Positions 1 to 8,690 of a stretch of 64,000 nt of DNA are shown one piece after another. Positions within the stretch are counted from its first letter, which is position 1, and the number at the start of each line of letters is the position of its first letter. The stretch is taken from contig CAVOOW010000001.1 of the NCBI GenBank assembly GCA_963697675.1, forward strand, positions 248,001 to 312,000, read 5' to 3'. The notes below the pieces were generated by a model. That model searched no databases. It was not told the origin of the DNA and saw only the letters and a list, made by a program, of their open reading frames with translations. The position numbers and the translations under genes are program-made. This stretch comes from CAVOOW01 sp963697675. GTDB taxonomy: Bacteria > Actinomycetota > Actinomycetes > JACCUZ01.

Positions 1-719
1 CGCGGATCTGGTGCGTGCGGCCGGTCTCGAGCCGGATCTCGAGGAGGCTGGCCGCGCGGTGCGCCTCGAGGGTGTCGTAGTGCGTGATGCTCGGCTTGCC
101 GTTGGCGACGACGGCCCACTTCCAGTCGCTGCTCGGATGACGGTCGATGGGCGCGTCGACGGTGCCGGTGAGCGGGTCGGGGTGGCCCTGGACCATCGCG
201 TGATAGATCTTCTCGACCTCGCGGTCCTTGAACGCCCGCTTGAGCGAGGTGTAGGCGCGGTCCGACTTGGCGACGACCATCAGGCCGCTGGTGCCGACAT
301 CGAGCCGGTGCACGATCCCCTGGCGCTCCGCAGAGCCGCTGGTGGAGACGCGGAAACCTGCTCCCGCCAGCCCGCCGAGCACGGTTGCCCCGGTCCAGCC
401 GGGGCTCGGGTGCGCGGCGACGCCGACCGGCTTGTCGACCACGATGACGTCGTCGTCGTCATAGACGATCCGCATGCCCGGCACCGACTCGGCCACGACC
501 TGCGGCGGGGCAGGTGGCGCCGGCAGGTCGACGTCCAGCCACGCTCCGGCGACGAACGCGATCGGACTTGATCGGGGCCGCACCGTCGAGCAGCACGGCG
601 CCGGCAGCGACCAGGTCGGCGGCCTTCGTGCGGGAGAAGCCGAACAGGCGCGCCAGGGCGGCGTCGACGCGCTCGCCAGCAAGGCCGTCGGGAACAGGCA
701 TGCTTCGGCGGTCGCTCAC
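1..719 (-). CDS. rluD: RluA/RluD-family 23S rRNA pseudouridine synthase, 3' end outside window, one frameshift
   Basis: Isomerises specific uridines of 23S rRNA to pseudouridine. An S4 RNA-binding domain is read from 701 down to about 560 (starting MPVPDGLAGERVDAALARLF). The catalytic motif HRLDVGTSGL is clear, with its Asp codon at 299-301, and the family motif LETGRTHQIR lies at the window edge, where the gene is cut. Start is GTG 719 or ATG 701. Near 557 the frame changes: one frame ends KSDRV and the next continues VAGAWLDVDLP, which one extra C would explain, so a sequence error is likely. It lies 84 nt downstream of lspA on the same strand, a usual actinobacterial arrangement. The exact paralogue (RluA, C or D) is not settled. 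Confidence 0.9.
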
Positions 720-803
720 TCCCCCCAGTATGCCGTCTGGCGGCGGACGTCCTGACCAGCCGCATGATCAAGAGGCGGTGCCGCAGGGGTGGGTCCCCGC
801 GGA

Positions 804-1343
804 TCAGGGTGTGGGCGGGTGGTCCGTGGCGGTGTCGGCCTCGTGGGTGGCCTGTCGGGCTCTTCGGTGCGTGTCGGGCTTACGGGTGGCGCTGGGGTCT
901 CGGGTGCCGTCGTGGCGGATCCCGCGCAGGGAGAGCAGCACCATCAGCGCTCCGCCGGTCATGATGCACGAGTCGGCCAGGTTGAACACCGGCCAGTGCG
1001 GCAGCTCGAGGAAGTCGATGACCCGGCCGCGGAACAGGCCGGGACTGCGGAAGACGCGGTCGGTGAGGTTGCCGAGGGCGCCGCCGAGCACGAGACCGAG
1101 GGCCACAGCCCACCAGGCGCTGCGCAGCACCCGGGCGACGCGCAAGATCGCCACGATGACCGCTGCGGCCACGAGGCTGAGCACGACCGTCAGGCCGGAC
1201 GCGGCGCCGAACGCGGCGCCCGAGTTGCGCACGAGCCGCAGCTTGAGGACCCCGTCGACCACGTCGACCGGGTCGGACGCGGACAACCGGTCGACCGCGA
1301 GGTGCTTGGTCGCGATGTCGAGCGTGAGCACCACGACGGCCAC
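804..1343 (-). CDS. lspA: Lipoprotein signal peptidase II
   Basis: Membrane aspartyl protease that cuts signal peptides from diacylglyceryl-modified prolipoproteins. The two catalytic Asp residues are visible in GNLTDR (Asp95) and FNLADS (Asp124), with the family motif RNSGAAFG at 40-46 and about four hydrophobic segments. At 179 residues it is normal length, with a polar C-terminal tail of about 40 residues. The GTG start at 1343 cuts into the first membrane helix: hydrophobic codons continue upstream without another ATG until the dksA stop at 1389-1391, which is in the same frame. The true start may therefore be a rarer codon slightly upstream. It follows dksA by 45 nt and precedes the pseudouridine synthase gene. 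Confidence 0.93.
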   Translation of the reverse strand: MAVVVLTLDIATKHLAVDRLSASDPVDVVDGVLKLRLVRNSGAAFGAASGLTVVLSLVAAAVIVAILRVARVLRSAWWAVALGLVLGGALGNLTDRVFRSPGLFRGRVIDFLELPHWPVFNLADSCIMTGGALMVLLSLRGIRHDGTRDPSATRKPDTHRRARQATHEADTATDHPPTP

Positions 1344-1388
1344 GACGAGTACGAGGGCCAGCCGGGGCCGCCCTGCGCCGTGGCTCGC

Positions 1389-2630
1389 TCAGCGACGCTC
1401 CTCGCGCTGCTTGCATGTCATGCACAGAGTCGCCCGGGGGAATACCTGCAGGCGTGCCTTGCCGATGGGGTTGCCACAGTTCTCGCAGATGCCATAGGTG
1501 CCGTTGTCGATGCGGGCGAGAGCCCGTTCCGCTTGCGTAAGCATGTCACGGGTGTTGTTGGCGAGTGACATCTCGTGCTCGCGCTCGAAGGTCTTGCTGC
1601 CCGCGTCGGCAGGGTCGTCGCCCGCCCCGTCGCCCGCATCGCGCAGCATGTCGTCGATGTCGTGCTCGGCCAGGTCGAGCTCGTCACGCAGGCGGCGCAC
1701 CTCGTCCTCGAGCTCGGCCCGCACCTCGGCGAGCTCCTTGCGGGTCCAGGGGTCCTCGTCGGCGCGCACGACCAGGGCGTGCGGTGTCGCGGGCGCAGCG
1801 GACTTGTTCGGGGGCGACGTCCTCGGTGGCGCGGTCGGCCCCGGCGCGTTCTTGGCCGGCTTTGCCGCAGGGGTGGTCGGAGCAGCCGTGCTCGATGCCG
1901 GTGTTTTCGTGGCTGGCGCAGGCTTCGCCGGCGCCGTGCTGGGTGGTGCCTTCTTCGCCGAGGTCTTGCTGGCCGTTGCCGGCTTCGCCGATGTCTTGCC
2001 GGCCGGCGCCGCGCTCGCCGGCGTCTTGCTCGCGGTTGCCTTCTTCGCCGATGTCTTGGCGGCTGGCGCCTGCTTGGCTGGCGCCTTCGTCGCGGTCGTC
2101 TTCTTGGTCACGGTCCGCGTGGCTGCTGCCTTCTTCGCGCGGGCCTTCTTGGTCACGGCCGGCGCGGTCGCGGCCGCAGCCTTCTTCGCGGTCGCCTTGG
2201 TGGCGGCTGGCTTCTTCGCGACGCTCTTTTTCGTCGGGGTCTTCGCGACAACGGCCTTCTTCGCAGGGACCTTCTTGGACGCGGCCTTCTTCGTCGCAGA
2301 TTTCTTTGCCGGCTTTGCGGTCGCTACCCGCTTCGCAGGCGCCTTCTTGGCCGGAACCCTCGTGGTTGACGTCTTTGCGGCGACAACCTTCTTGGCCGCG
2401 ACTTTCTTCGGAGCGGACTTCTTGGTCACCGCGGTTCTCGCCACAGCCTTCTTTGCCGGTGTCTTGGCGGCAGGGGCCGCGACCCGACCGGCAGCTGCCT
2501 TCTTTCCGGGTGGCGCCAGGACCTTCGACTTCCGGGCCGGCGAGGCGCTGGCCGTACGGCGAGCGAGGCTGTTCGCAGCCGCGACCGCACGGCGCACCGC
2601 ACCGCCGGTCTTGCTGACGCGCACTGCCAT
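1389..2630 (-). CDS. TraR/DksA-type C4 zinc-finger protein with long Lys/Ala/Pro-rich N-terminal domain
   Basis: The last ~130 residues form a DksA/TraR-like module: a charged coiled-coil stretch (KELAEVRAELEDEVRRLRDE) and a C4 finger built on CENCGNPIG and LCMTC. Proteins of this family bind RNA polymerase through its secondary channel. Residues ~20-290 are low complexity, many repeats of KKA, AKK, TKK and PAKK, resembling histone-H1-like or HU-tail DNA-binding sequence, giving 413 residues against about 120-150 for a plain actinobacterial DksA-like protein. ATG at 2630 is preceded by GAGAGGG. It heads the dksA-lspA-rluD run. The finger assignment is firm; the tail's DNA-binding role is inferred from composition only. 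No frame break is seen in the repeat region. Confidence 0.9.
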   Translation of the reverse strand: MAVRVSKTGGAVRRAVAAANSLARRTASASPARKSKVLAPPGKKAAAGRVAAPAAKTPAKKAVARTAVTKKSAPKKVAAKKVVAAKTSTTRVPAKKAPAKRVATAKPAKKSATKKAASKKVPAKKAVVAKTPTKKSVAKKPAATKATAKKAAAATAPAVTKKARAKKAAATRTVTKKTTATKAPAKQAPAAKTSAKKATASKTPASAAPAGKTSAKPATASKTSAKKAPPSTAPAKPAPATKTPASSTAAPTTPAAKPAKNAPGPTAPPRTSPPNKSAAPATPHALVVRADEDPWTRKELAEVRAELEDEVRRLRDELDLAEHDIDDMLRDAGDGAGDDPADAGSKTFEREHEMSLANNTRDMLTQAERALARIDNGTYGICENCGNPIGKARLQVFPRATLCMTCKQREERR

Positions 2631-3022
2631 TGTCTGGCCCTCTCGGCTCGGCGAAGACCCTGGTCCGACCAGCGGTCCTGCGGCGACCAGGGTCACGAGT
2701 GTCTGCGGAAGGATAGGTCGCCGCCGACCACCGGACAAACCGGCGCGCCGGACTGACCTGCAGGTTTGTGCGCAGAGGGGCCAGATCAGGCCTGAGTCGG
2801 CTCCCTGACACGGATGCGCGGACCGTCTGAGGCCGGCGCGCGGGAGTGCCAGCCCCCGCCTGGTGGGGGGACACCCCCACCACGAGAAAGGGTGCCGAGC
2901 ACCCCCCAATTCGGGGGCTGACGCCATCGTCGGGCAGTTCCTGGATCCCTAGATTTCTCGTTGTAGAGAACAGCCCGCGACACGAGTCAACGAAGTCCAA
3001 GGAACGGAGAGGATTCCAGACC
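2631..3022. other. Divergent intergenic region with two GC hairpins
   Basis: This 392-nt gap separates the minus-strand dksA from two tiny plus-strand genes. Two short perfect stems are visible: GGTGGGGG/CCCCCACC at 2862-2869 and 2874-2881, and CCCCC/GGGGG at 2903-2907 and 2913-2917. Promoters for both directions must lie here or beyond, but I cannot pick a convincing -35/-10 pair. No further gene is seen. Confidence 0.5.
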
Positions 3023-3115
3023 ATGCGCCAGAGCCAGATCGTCAAGCGCCCCACCCGCGTAGGTCGCGATCCCCTCGACCTGCGCACCCCCACCGGCCGC
3101 CAGCTCAACTTCTAA
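3023..3115 (+). CDS. Tiny basic protein, 30 residues, unknown
   Basis: A 30-codon reading frame beginning MRQSQIVKRPTRVGRD and ending GRQLNF before TAA at 3113-3115. The purine-rich GGAACGGAGAGGA stretch stands 8-20 nt upstream of the ATG. It is followed after 12 nt by a second tiny gene, and both are closed by a strong terminator at 3266-3301, which is the main argument that this is a real transcription unit. The product is basic, with no signal peptide or membrane segment. I do not recognise the family. Confidence 0.5.
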   Translation: MRQSQIVKRPTRVGRDPLDLRTPTGRQLNF

Positions 3116-3127
3116 AGGACAGATGCC

Positions 3128-3238
3128 ATGCACACGCACTCGCCGCACGTCGCCGCCACCCTCATCAACCTCCACCACGAAGAGCTCCGTCGCGGACTGG
3201 CACGCAGTCGCGCACGCCGGCGCGGTCGCACCTCCTGA
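3128..3238 (+). CDS. Tiny basic protein, 36 residues, HEELRR-type
   Basis: ATG at 3128 follows AAAGGA with normal spacing; the frame runs 36 codons to TGA at 3236-3238. The product starts MHTHSPHVAATLINLHHEEL and ends in an Arg-rich tail. Very short actinobacterial proteins with a His-containing head, a central ELR motif and an Arg-rich tail are common and have no known function; this one looks like that type, which is my inference from appearance. It lies 12 nt after the 30-residue gene and 27 nt before the terminator. An overlapping ATG at 3123 opens a different frame that runs through the terminator and is rejected. Confidence 0.6.
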   Translation: MHTHSPHVAATLINLHHEELRRGLARSRARRRGRTS

Positions 3239-3265
3239 CCACCGGCGCTCTTCACCACCAGCCCC

Positions 3266-3301
3266 AGAAGACCCACCCGCACCAATGCGGGTGGGTCTTC
3301 T
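3266..3301 (+). terminator. Rho-independent terminator, perfect 16-bp stem
   Basis: Arms AGAAGACCCACCCGCA (3266-3281) and its exact complement (3286-3301) close a CCAA tetraloop. This is followed by TGACGTCTCC, so a long U-tract is lacking, as is usual in high-GC genomes. It ends the two-gene tiny-protein unit and separates it from the response regulator at 3344. Confidence 0.85.
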
Positions 3302-3343
3302 GACGTCTCCCCCTGACGCCGTCCCGAGGTCTACAGTCCGACC

Positions 3344-4021
3344 ATGGCCCTGCGAGTCGTGTTCGCCGACGACAACTACCTCGTGCGCGAAGGCGTGGCC
3401 GCGCTGCTTGCCGAGGTTGACGAGATCGAGCTGATCGAGACGGTCGCCGATCCCCACTCGCTGCTCAAGTCCGTTGCCGAACACCGGCCCGAGGCAGTGC
3501 TCACGGACATCCGGATGCCACCCACGCACACCACCGAGGGCATCGACGCGGCCAAGCAGATCCGCGCGGACTACCCCGACACGGGCGTGGTGGTGCTGTC
3601 CCAGTACGTCGAGGAGGACTACGCCTTCGAGCTGCTCCAGGACGGGGTGGCGGGGCTCGGCTACCTGTTGAAGGAGCGCGTCTCCCAGGTCGACGAGCTG
3701 GTGCGGGCGCTGAACGAGGTGGCCCGCGGCGGCTCCGCCCTCGACCCGAAGGTCGTCGAAGGCCTGATGGCCCGCAAGTCCGCGGACGCACAGTCGCCGC
3801 TGCTCGGCCTGACCGAGCGCGAGCGCGAGGTCCTGACCGAGATGGCGACGGGACGCAACAACGCGACGATCGCCACGACCCTGTTCATGAGCGAGCGGGC
3901 CGTCGAGAAGCACATCGGCTCGGTCTTCCAGAAGCTCGGCCTGATCGAGGAAGGCGAGATCAACCGTCGCGTCGTCGCCGTACTCAAGTTCCTCGAGGCC
4001 ACGAGCAACCGCCCCAGCTGA
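3344..4021 (+). CDS. NarL/FixJ-family response regulator
   Basis: Two-component transcription regulator of 225 residues. The N-terminal receiver domain has the acidic pair Asp9-Asp10, the phospho-acceptor Asp55 in LTDIRMP and the conserved Lys in YLLKERV. The C-terminal LuxR-type helix-turn-helix (about 155-215) has LTEREREVLTEMATGRNN and the recognition helix AVEKHIGSVFQKLGL. This regulator type is normally phosphorylated by HisKA_3 kinases such as the one at 8691. No kinase is adjacent, so pairing with that gene about 4.7 kb away is only a suggestion. It stands alone after a terminator. The start ATG at 3344 gives a normal receiver N-terminus. Confidence 0.95.
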   Translation: MALRVVFADDNYLVREGVAALLAEVDEIELIETVADPHSLLKSVAEHRPEAVLTDIRMPPTHTTEGIDAAKQIRADYPDTGVVVLSQYVEEDYAFELLQDGVAGLGYLLKERVSQVDELVRALNEVARGGSALDPKVVEGLMARKSADAQSPLLGLTEREREVLTEMATGRNNATIATTLFMSERAVEKHIGSVFQKLGLIEEGEINRRVVAVLKFLEATSNRPS

Positions 4022-4150
4022 CGCACGGCGCGCCAAGCGCGAACTGGCGGCCCCACAGTCGGTTAAACCCTCTCCCAGCCCGCCACTTCAACAGCCGAGC
4101 ACCTGTGGACGGCCCGAGCCGCGCAGTCTCGAATTCGTCAGGCTGGGTGG

Positions 4151-5160
4151 ATGCCAAATCCCGCCAAGGCCGTCTCGTCCGCCGTGTTTCGAGAGTTGGC
4201 CGACAGCCAGGATCAGGTCGTCTCCCGCCGGCAACTGCGTCAGGCCAACGTCACCTGGCAACACGTGGCTGCCCGCATCAGGGGCGGCACCTGGCAAGCG
4301 ATCGGGCGATCGGTGATCGTCCTGCACGGCGGCCCTCTCTCCGAGCGGCAGAAGCTCTGGGCAGCGGTGCTGCACGGCGGCAAGGGTGCCGCTCTCGGCG
4401 GGCTGACGGCGGCTCGAGCAGACGGCCTCGAAGGCTTCGAGCCCACCGCCTTCCAGGTCATCACGCCGCACGGCAGCAACCGCGAGGACCTCCAACACGA
4501 GCAGCTCAGGGTCAGAGTTCATGAGAGCCGTCGGCTGGGCGCCTCCGATGTGCATCCCAGTCGCAAGCCGCGCCGCACTCGGTTCCCACGCTCGATCATC
4601 GACGGTGCCTCGCTGGCAGGCAGCGAAGGTCGCTGCCGAGCGATCATCGCCGCGGCTGTGCAACAGCGGCTGGTGCGTCCGGCGGAACTGCTGGTCGTGG
4701 CGCAGAACCGGAAAACGCTAGCCCGGCGGGCCCTCATCATCGAGACGATCGGCGATGTCGAGGGAGGATCGCACTCACTGCCCGAGCTGGAATACCTGCG
4801 AGGGCTACGACGCGTCGGGTTGCCGGTGCCGACGCGACAACGCATCGTGAAGCGCGGCAAGGGTCGCTACTACCTCGACTGCGAGTTCGACGCCTACAGA
4901 GTGACTGTCGAGATCAACGGAGCGCAGCACGTCGAATTGCTCACCAAGGAATTCGACGACGTCCGCCGGACACAGCTTGCGATCGGCGGGCGTCTGATGG
5001 TCGACATCGGTTCCTACCTTGTCCGCCATGACATCGACCTGGCGATGCTCATCACGGCTGACGCATTGAGGTCGCGCGGCTGGGTGCCGGCCACGGACGT
5101 GGCAAACCGGTTGCACGAACTGGCGGCCCGGCGAGGGGTTCAACCCCTCACCGGGCCGCC
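4151..5160 (+). CDS. AbiEi/DUF559-like protein with restriction-endonuclease-like C-terminus
   Basis: Residues ~1-110 resemble the winged-helix and following segment of actinobacterial 'AbiEi antitoxin domain' proteins (VVSRRQLRQANVTWQHVAAR, then LHGGKGAALGGLTAARADGL). Residues ~225-300 look like a DUF559/PD-(D/E)XK fold (YYLDCEFDAYRVTVEINGAQH, given here as a 21-residue span at about 4867-4929). No partner toxin is next to it, so a toxin-antitoxin role is not supported. The frame has no stop where homologues normally end, about residue 310-330: it runs through the strong hairpin at 5118-5164 and on antisense to the ABC permease. I place the end near the hairpin and suspect a frameshift close to the 3' end. 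Confidence 0.7.
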
Positions 5161-5164
5161 AGTT
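5118..5164. terminator. Bidirectional terminator hairpin between convergent genes
   Basis: Two 23-nt arms, 5118-5140 and 5142-5164, are complementary at 22 of 23 positions (one C against T). They sit exactly between the plus-strand DUF559-like gene and the stop of the minus-strand ABC permease at 5183. The near-complete symmetry suits termination in both directions. Confidence 0.8.
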
Positions 5165-5182
5165 TCGATCGAGCCGCAGTGG

Positions 5183-7727
5183 TCAGTCGGTGACCACGGC
5201 CTTGAGCACGTCGACCTTCGACGCGCCGCGCGCCGGGCCGAGGGCCGCGACCACTCCGGCAACCGCCGCGAGGACGACGTAGAGCACGACCTGCAGCGTG
5301 GGCACCGAGACCGCAGTGATGCCGTCACCCTTGAGCGACTGGGACAGCGCCATGCCGAGACCGATCCCGAGGCCGGCACCGGTGGCGGCACCGATCAGCG
5401 AGATGATCACCGACTCCCACCTGACCATGGACCGCACCTGTGCGCGGGTCATGCCCACGGCACGGAGCAGACCGAGCTCACGGGTCCGCTCGAACACGGA
5501 CAGTGCCAGCGTGTTGACGATGCCGAGCAGCGCGATCACGACCGCGAGCAGGAGCATCACCGTGACGAAGGCGAGCAGCTGGTCGACGACCCCGCCGATC
5601 TCGTGCTCGTAGCCCTTCTGGTCGAGCACCTTGGCGTCCGGGTGGCTGGCGAGGGCCGCCGTGATGGCGTCCTCCACCGCACCCGCGTCCGCACCCTTGT
5701 CCAGCGAGATGAGAGCGCTGGACACCAGGCTGTCCCCTTCGTTGGCCTGCTGCGCCGCGAGGCTGATGGCGTAGTCGCTGCCGAGGTAGCCCTTGTTGGC
5801 GAAGATGCCGACGACCTGCAGGTCCTGCTTGCCGGTCGCCGCGAACTCCACCGGCACCGCGTCACCCACGTGCCAGCCGTGCGCCTTCGCTGCCTTGGTG
5901 GACACGAGAACCCCCGAGTCGCCGAGGTCCTTCGCCGTGCCCGACTTCAGGTCGAGCTTGAGCGCCTGCTCCACCGTCGCCGGGTCGACCGACGAGTAGG
6001 ACCCGCCCTCGCCGGCGAACCGGGCCATGCCGTAGCCCGTGGCGGACACGCTGTGGACTCCGGGCACCTCGGCGACCGCCGTGGCCGCCTCCGGGCTGAA
6101 GCCGGCCGCCTGCACGCTCGAAGTCGCCAGGTAGAGGTCGGCCTTGGTGGAGTCACCGAGGATCGTGCCGAACGACGCCTTGAGCGAGGAGGCGAAGACC
6201 CCCATGCTCACGACGAGCGTCAGGCCGATCATCAGGGCAGCGGCAGTCGATGCGGTACGACGCGGGTTGCGCATCGCGTTCTGCCGCGCCAGGTCACCCG
6301 GGACCCCACGGAGCCGCATCGGCGCACCGATCGCCGCCGCGAGCGGACGCGCCGCCAGCGGAGCAAGGGTGATGACGCCGAACAGCGTGCCCGCGATGCC
6401 CAGCAGCACGAGGTTGCCGCCGCCACCGCCGTAGAGACCCTGCAGGATCGCCGCCACGCTCGCCGCGGTCAGCAGGGCGCCGAAGGCAGCGCGAACCTTG
6501 CCCGCCGGACGTGCGCCCGGGGTTGCCTCGCGCAGCGCCTCGACCGGCAGCACCTTCGTCGCCCGCCGGGCGGGAACGTAGGCCGCGACGACGGTCACGA
6601 TGGTGCCGACGAGCAGTGACACCACGATCGTACGAGCGTTGATCTGCATCGACGTGCTGGGCAGGCTGAAGCCGAGCGCCGCCATCAGTGCGTTGAGCCC
6701 GCGAGCCACGACGACGCCGAGCCCCAGGCCGACCACCGAGGAGCCGATGCCCAGCAGGGCAGCCTCGACGAGCAGGCTGCGCTTGACCTGACGTCGGGTG
6801 GCGCCAACCGCACGCAGCAACGCGATCTCGCGCGAGCGCTGGGTGACGATCATCGTGAACGTGTTCCAGATGATGAACGAGCCCACGAACAGCGCGATGC
6901 CGGCGAAGACGCCGAACAGGATGTTCAGGAACTTGAACTCGTCGTGGATCGCGTCGGACGACTCCTGCGCCACCTGCGCGCCGGTCACCGCCTCGGCTCC
7001 CTTGGGCGCGACCTGGTCGAGCCGCTTGGCCAGCGTTGTGGCACTGACGCCGTCGGCGGCCCGGACGTCGATCTCGTCGAACGTGCCGGGAGTGCCGAGC
7101 ACGCGCTGGGCGGTCGCGGTGTTGAAGTACGCCGACGAGGTGCCGCCGAGGTCCTTCTCGCTGCCGTAGCCGACGGTGCCGACGACGGTGAACTTCTCGG
7201 TCGGACCGCGGAACAGGATGTTGATCTGCGAGCCGAGCTTGATGTGGTGCTTCTCCGCCGAGGTGGCGTCGATCGCCACCTCGTGCGAGGTGCGCGGCGC
7301 GTGACCGGTGCGCAGGTTCACGTCGCCGCGCAGCGCCTTGTCGGCGGGCATGCTGTAGCCCATCGTCGGGGCGCCACCACTGGTCAGGACGGCCTTGCCC
7401 GTCGGTGTCGGTCAGCAACGCATAGCCGCTGACGCTGCCCGACGCCGCGGCGACCCCGTCGACGGCCTTGACCGTGGACAGGACGCTGGCCTGGATCGGT
7501 GCGTGGCTGAGGCCGACGCCGGACGAGGCGTCGTAGGCGGACTCCTGGCGAACCACGGCGTCGGTGCCGGCGGAGACCTTGCCGAAGAGCTGGTCGAAGG
7601 CCAGCTTCATCGTGTCGGTGAGGATCAGGGTTCCGGCCAGGAACGCCACGCCGAGCGCGATCGAGGCCGTGGTGAGGGCGAGACGAAGCCGGTGGGCCAG
7701 CATCCCGCGAACAGTTGCGGTGAACAT
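5183..7727 (-). CDS. MacB/FtsX-type ABC transporter permease, one frameshift
   Basis: Inner-membrane permease of about 847 residues with two FtsX-type domains. The N-terminus is MFTATVRGMLAHRLRLALTT, followed by a membrane helix and a large extracytoplasmic region. Membrane helices follow near 6770-6930, with IALLRAVGATRRQVKRSLL, and a second set near the end, with LGLLRAVGMTRAQVRSM. Such permeases move lipids, peptides or antibiotics, or act as mechanotransmitters; the substrate is unknown. The frame changes near 7398, where GGG replaces an expected GG (TDTDG then KAVLTSGG), probably a sequence error. ATG 7727 lies 5 nt after the ATPase stop. The pair is divergent from the kinase array, a placement typical of kinase-regulated exporters. 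Confidence 0.93.
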
Positions 7728-7732
7728 GGTGG

Positions 7733-8487
7733 TCAGGCTCCTAGGTGCTTCATGTAGTCGAGGACCGCGTCGGCGGTGGGGTCGGTCATCTCGTCGACGA
7801 TCTGGCCGTCGGCGAGGAAGAGCACGCGGTCGGCGTACGCAGCCGCACTCGCGTCGTGCGTGACCATGACGACTGTCTGGTCGAGCTCGCGCACGGCGTT
7901 GCGCAGGAAGCCGAGCAGCTCCGCACCGGAGCGGGAGTCGAGGGCTCCGGTCGGCTCGTCGGCGAAGACGATCTGCGGCCGGCTGGCCAGCGCGCGAGCG
8001 GCAGCGACGCGCTGCTGCTGGCCGCCGGAGAGCTGGGACGGCTTGTGGCTGAGGCGCTCGGTGAGCCCGACGGTCTCCACGATCTGCTGCACCCACGCGG
8101 CGTCGGGCTTGCGGCCCGCGATGCGGATCGGCAGCACGATGTTCTCGGCGGCCGTCAGGGTCGGCAGCAGGTTGAACGCCTGGAAGATGAACCCGATCTG
8201 GTCACGACGGAGCAGCGTGAGCCGCTTGTCGTTGAGCGAGGTGATCTCGGTGTCGCCCAGGTAGATCTCGCCGGAGGTCGGCCGGTCGAGGCCGGCCAGG
8301 ACGTGCAGCAGCGTCGACTTGCCGGACCCCGACGGGCCCATGATGGCGGTGAACTGTCCGGCCTGCATCGAGACGCTGACGTTGTCGAGGGCGAAGACGG
8401 CGGCGTCGCCGTCGCCGTAGGTCTTGGTCACGTCCACGGCGCGCGCCGCGGTCCTGGGGCGAGAGAGGTTGTGGTGCTGACGGTCAT
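7733..8487 (-). CDS. ABC transporter ATP-binding protein (MacB/LolD type), one frameshift at 5' end
   Basis: Nucleotide-binding subunit for the adjacent permease. Walker A GPSGSGKST, Q-loop FIFQAFNLLP, signature LSGGQQQRVAAARAL, Walker B IVFADEPTGALD and the switch His in VMVTHD are all present. ATG at 8487 follows AAGGAG with good spacing and reads MTVSTTTSLAP, but a frame change near 8455 is needed to enter the main frame (AARAVDVTKTYG). One missing C in a CCCC run would fix it. The alternative of a much longer upstream start in the main frame gives a low-quality sequence and no Shine-Dalgarno site. Faces kinase 1 across a 203-nt divergent promoter region. Confidence 0.93.
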
Positions 8488-8690
8488 CTGCGGTGTGCTC
8501 CTTGGCTGAAAAGGGGTACGCCGCCCGTCTGGCGGCCCGCATCCAGGACACCCGGAAATCGCGTCGCCCGCCCATCGGGCAAGGCACATGCCCGCTGCGC
8601 CCATCCCGAGCAGGGGGTTCGGCCAGCCCCACCCCGGCGGGTACGGCCCGGCCCCTGCCCAAGCGCGGCGAACCGGGCCAGACTGCGGGC

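Noticed and set aside
1498..2808. Long plus-strand frame opposite dksA
   Set aside because: Its Ala/Phe-rich composition is the complement of the Lys/Ala repeats; no ribosome-binding site or domain.
3123..3434. Plus-strand frame from ATG 3123 running through the terminator
   Set aside because: It crosses a perfect terminator and the start of the response regulator; the ATG at 3128 has the better site and a sensible stop.
4151..5160. Active type IV toxin-antitoxin system
   Set aside because: Only an AbiEi-like head is present; no AbiEii toxin gene lies next to it.
5118..5164. Possible recombination (att) site because of the long symmetric arms
   Set aside because: Location exactly between convergent genes and stem-loop form fit a terminator; no integrase is nearby.
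5161..6619. Long plus-strand open frame continuing from the DUF559-like gene
   Set aside because: It is antisense to the well-supported ABC permease, crosses a strong hairpin, and its sequence is Arg/Gly/His/Asp-rich shadow composition.
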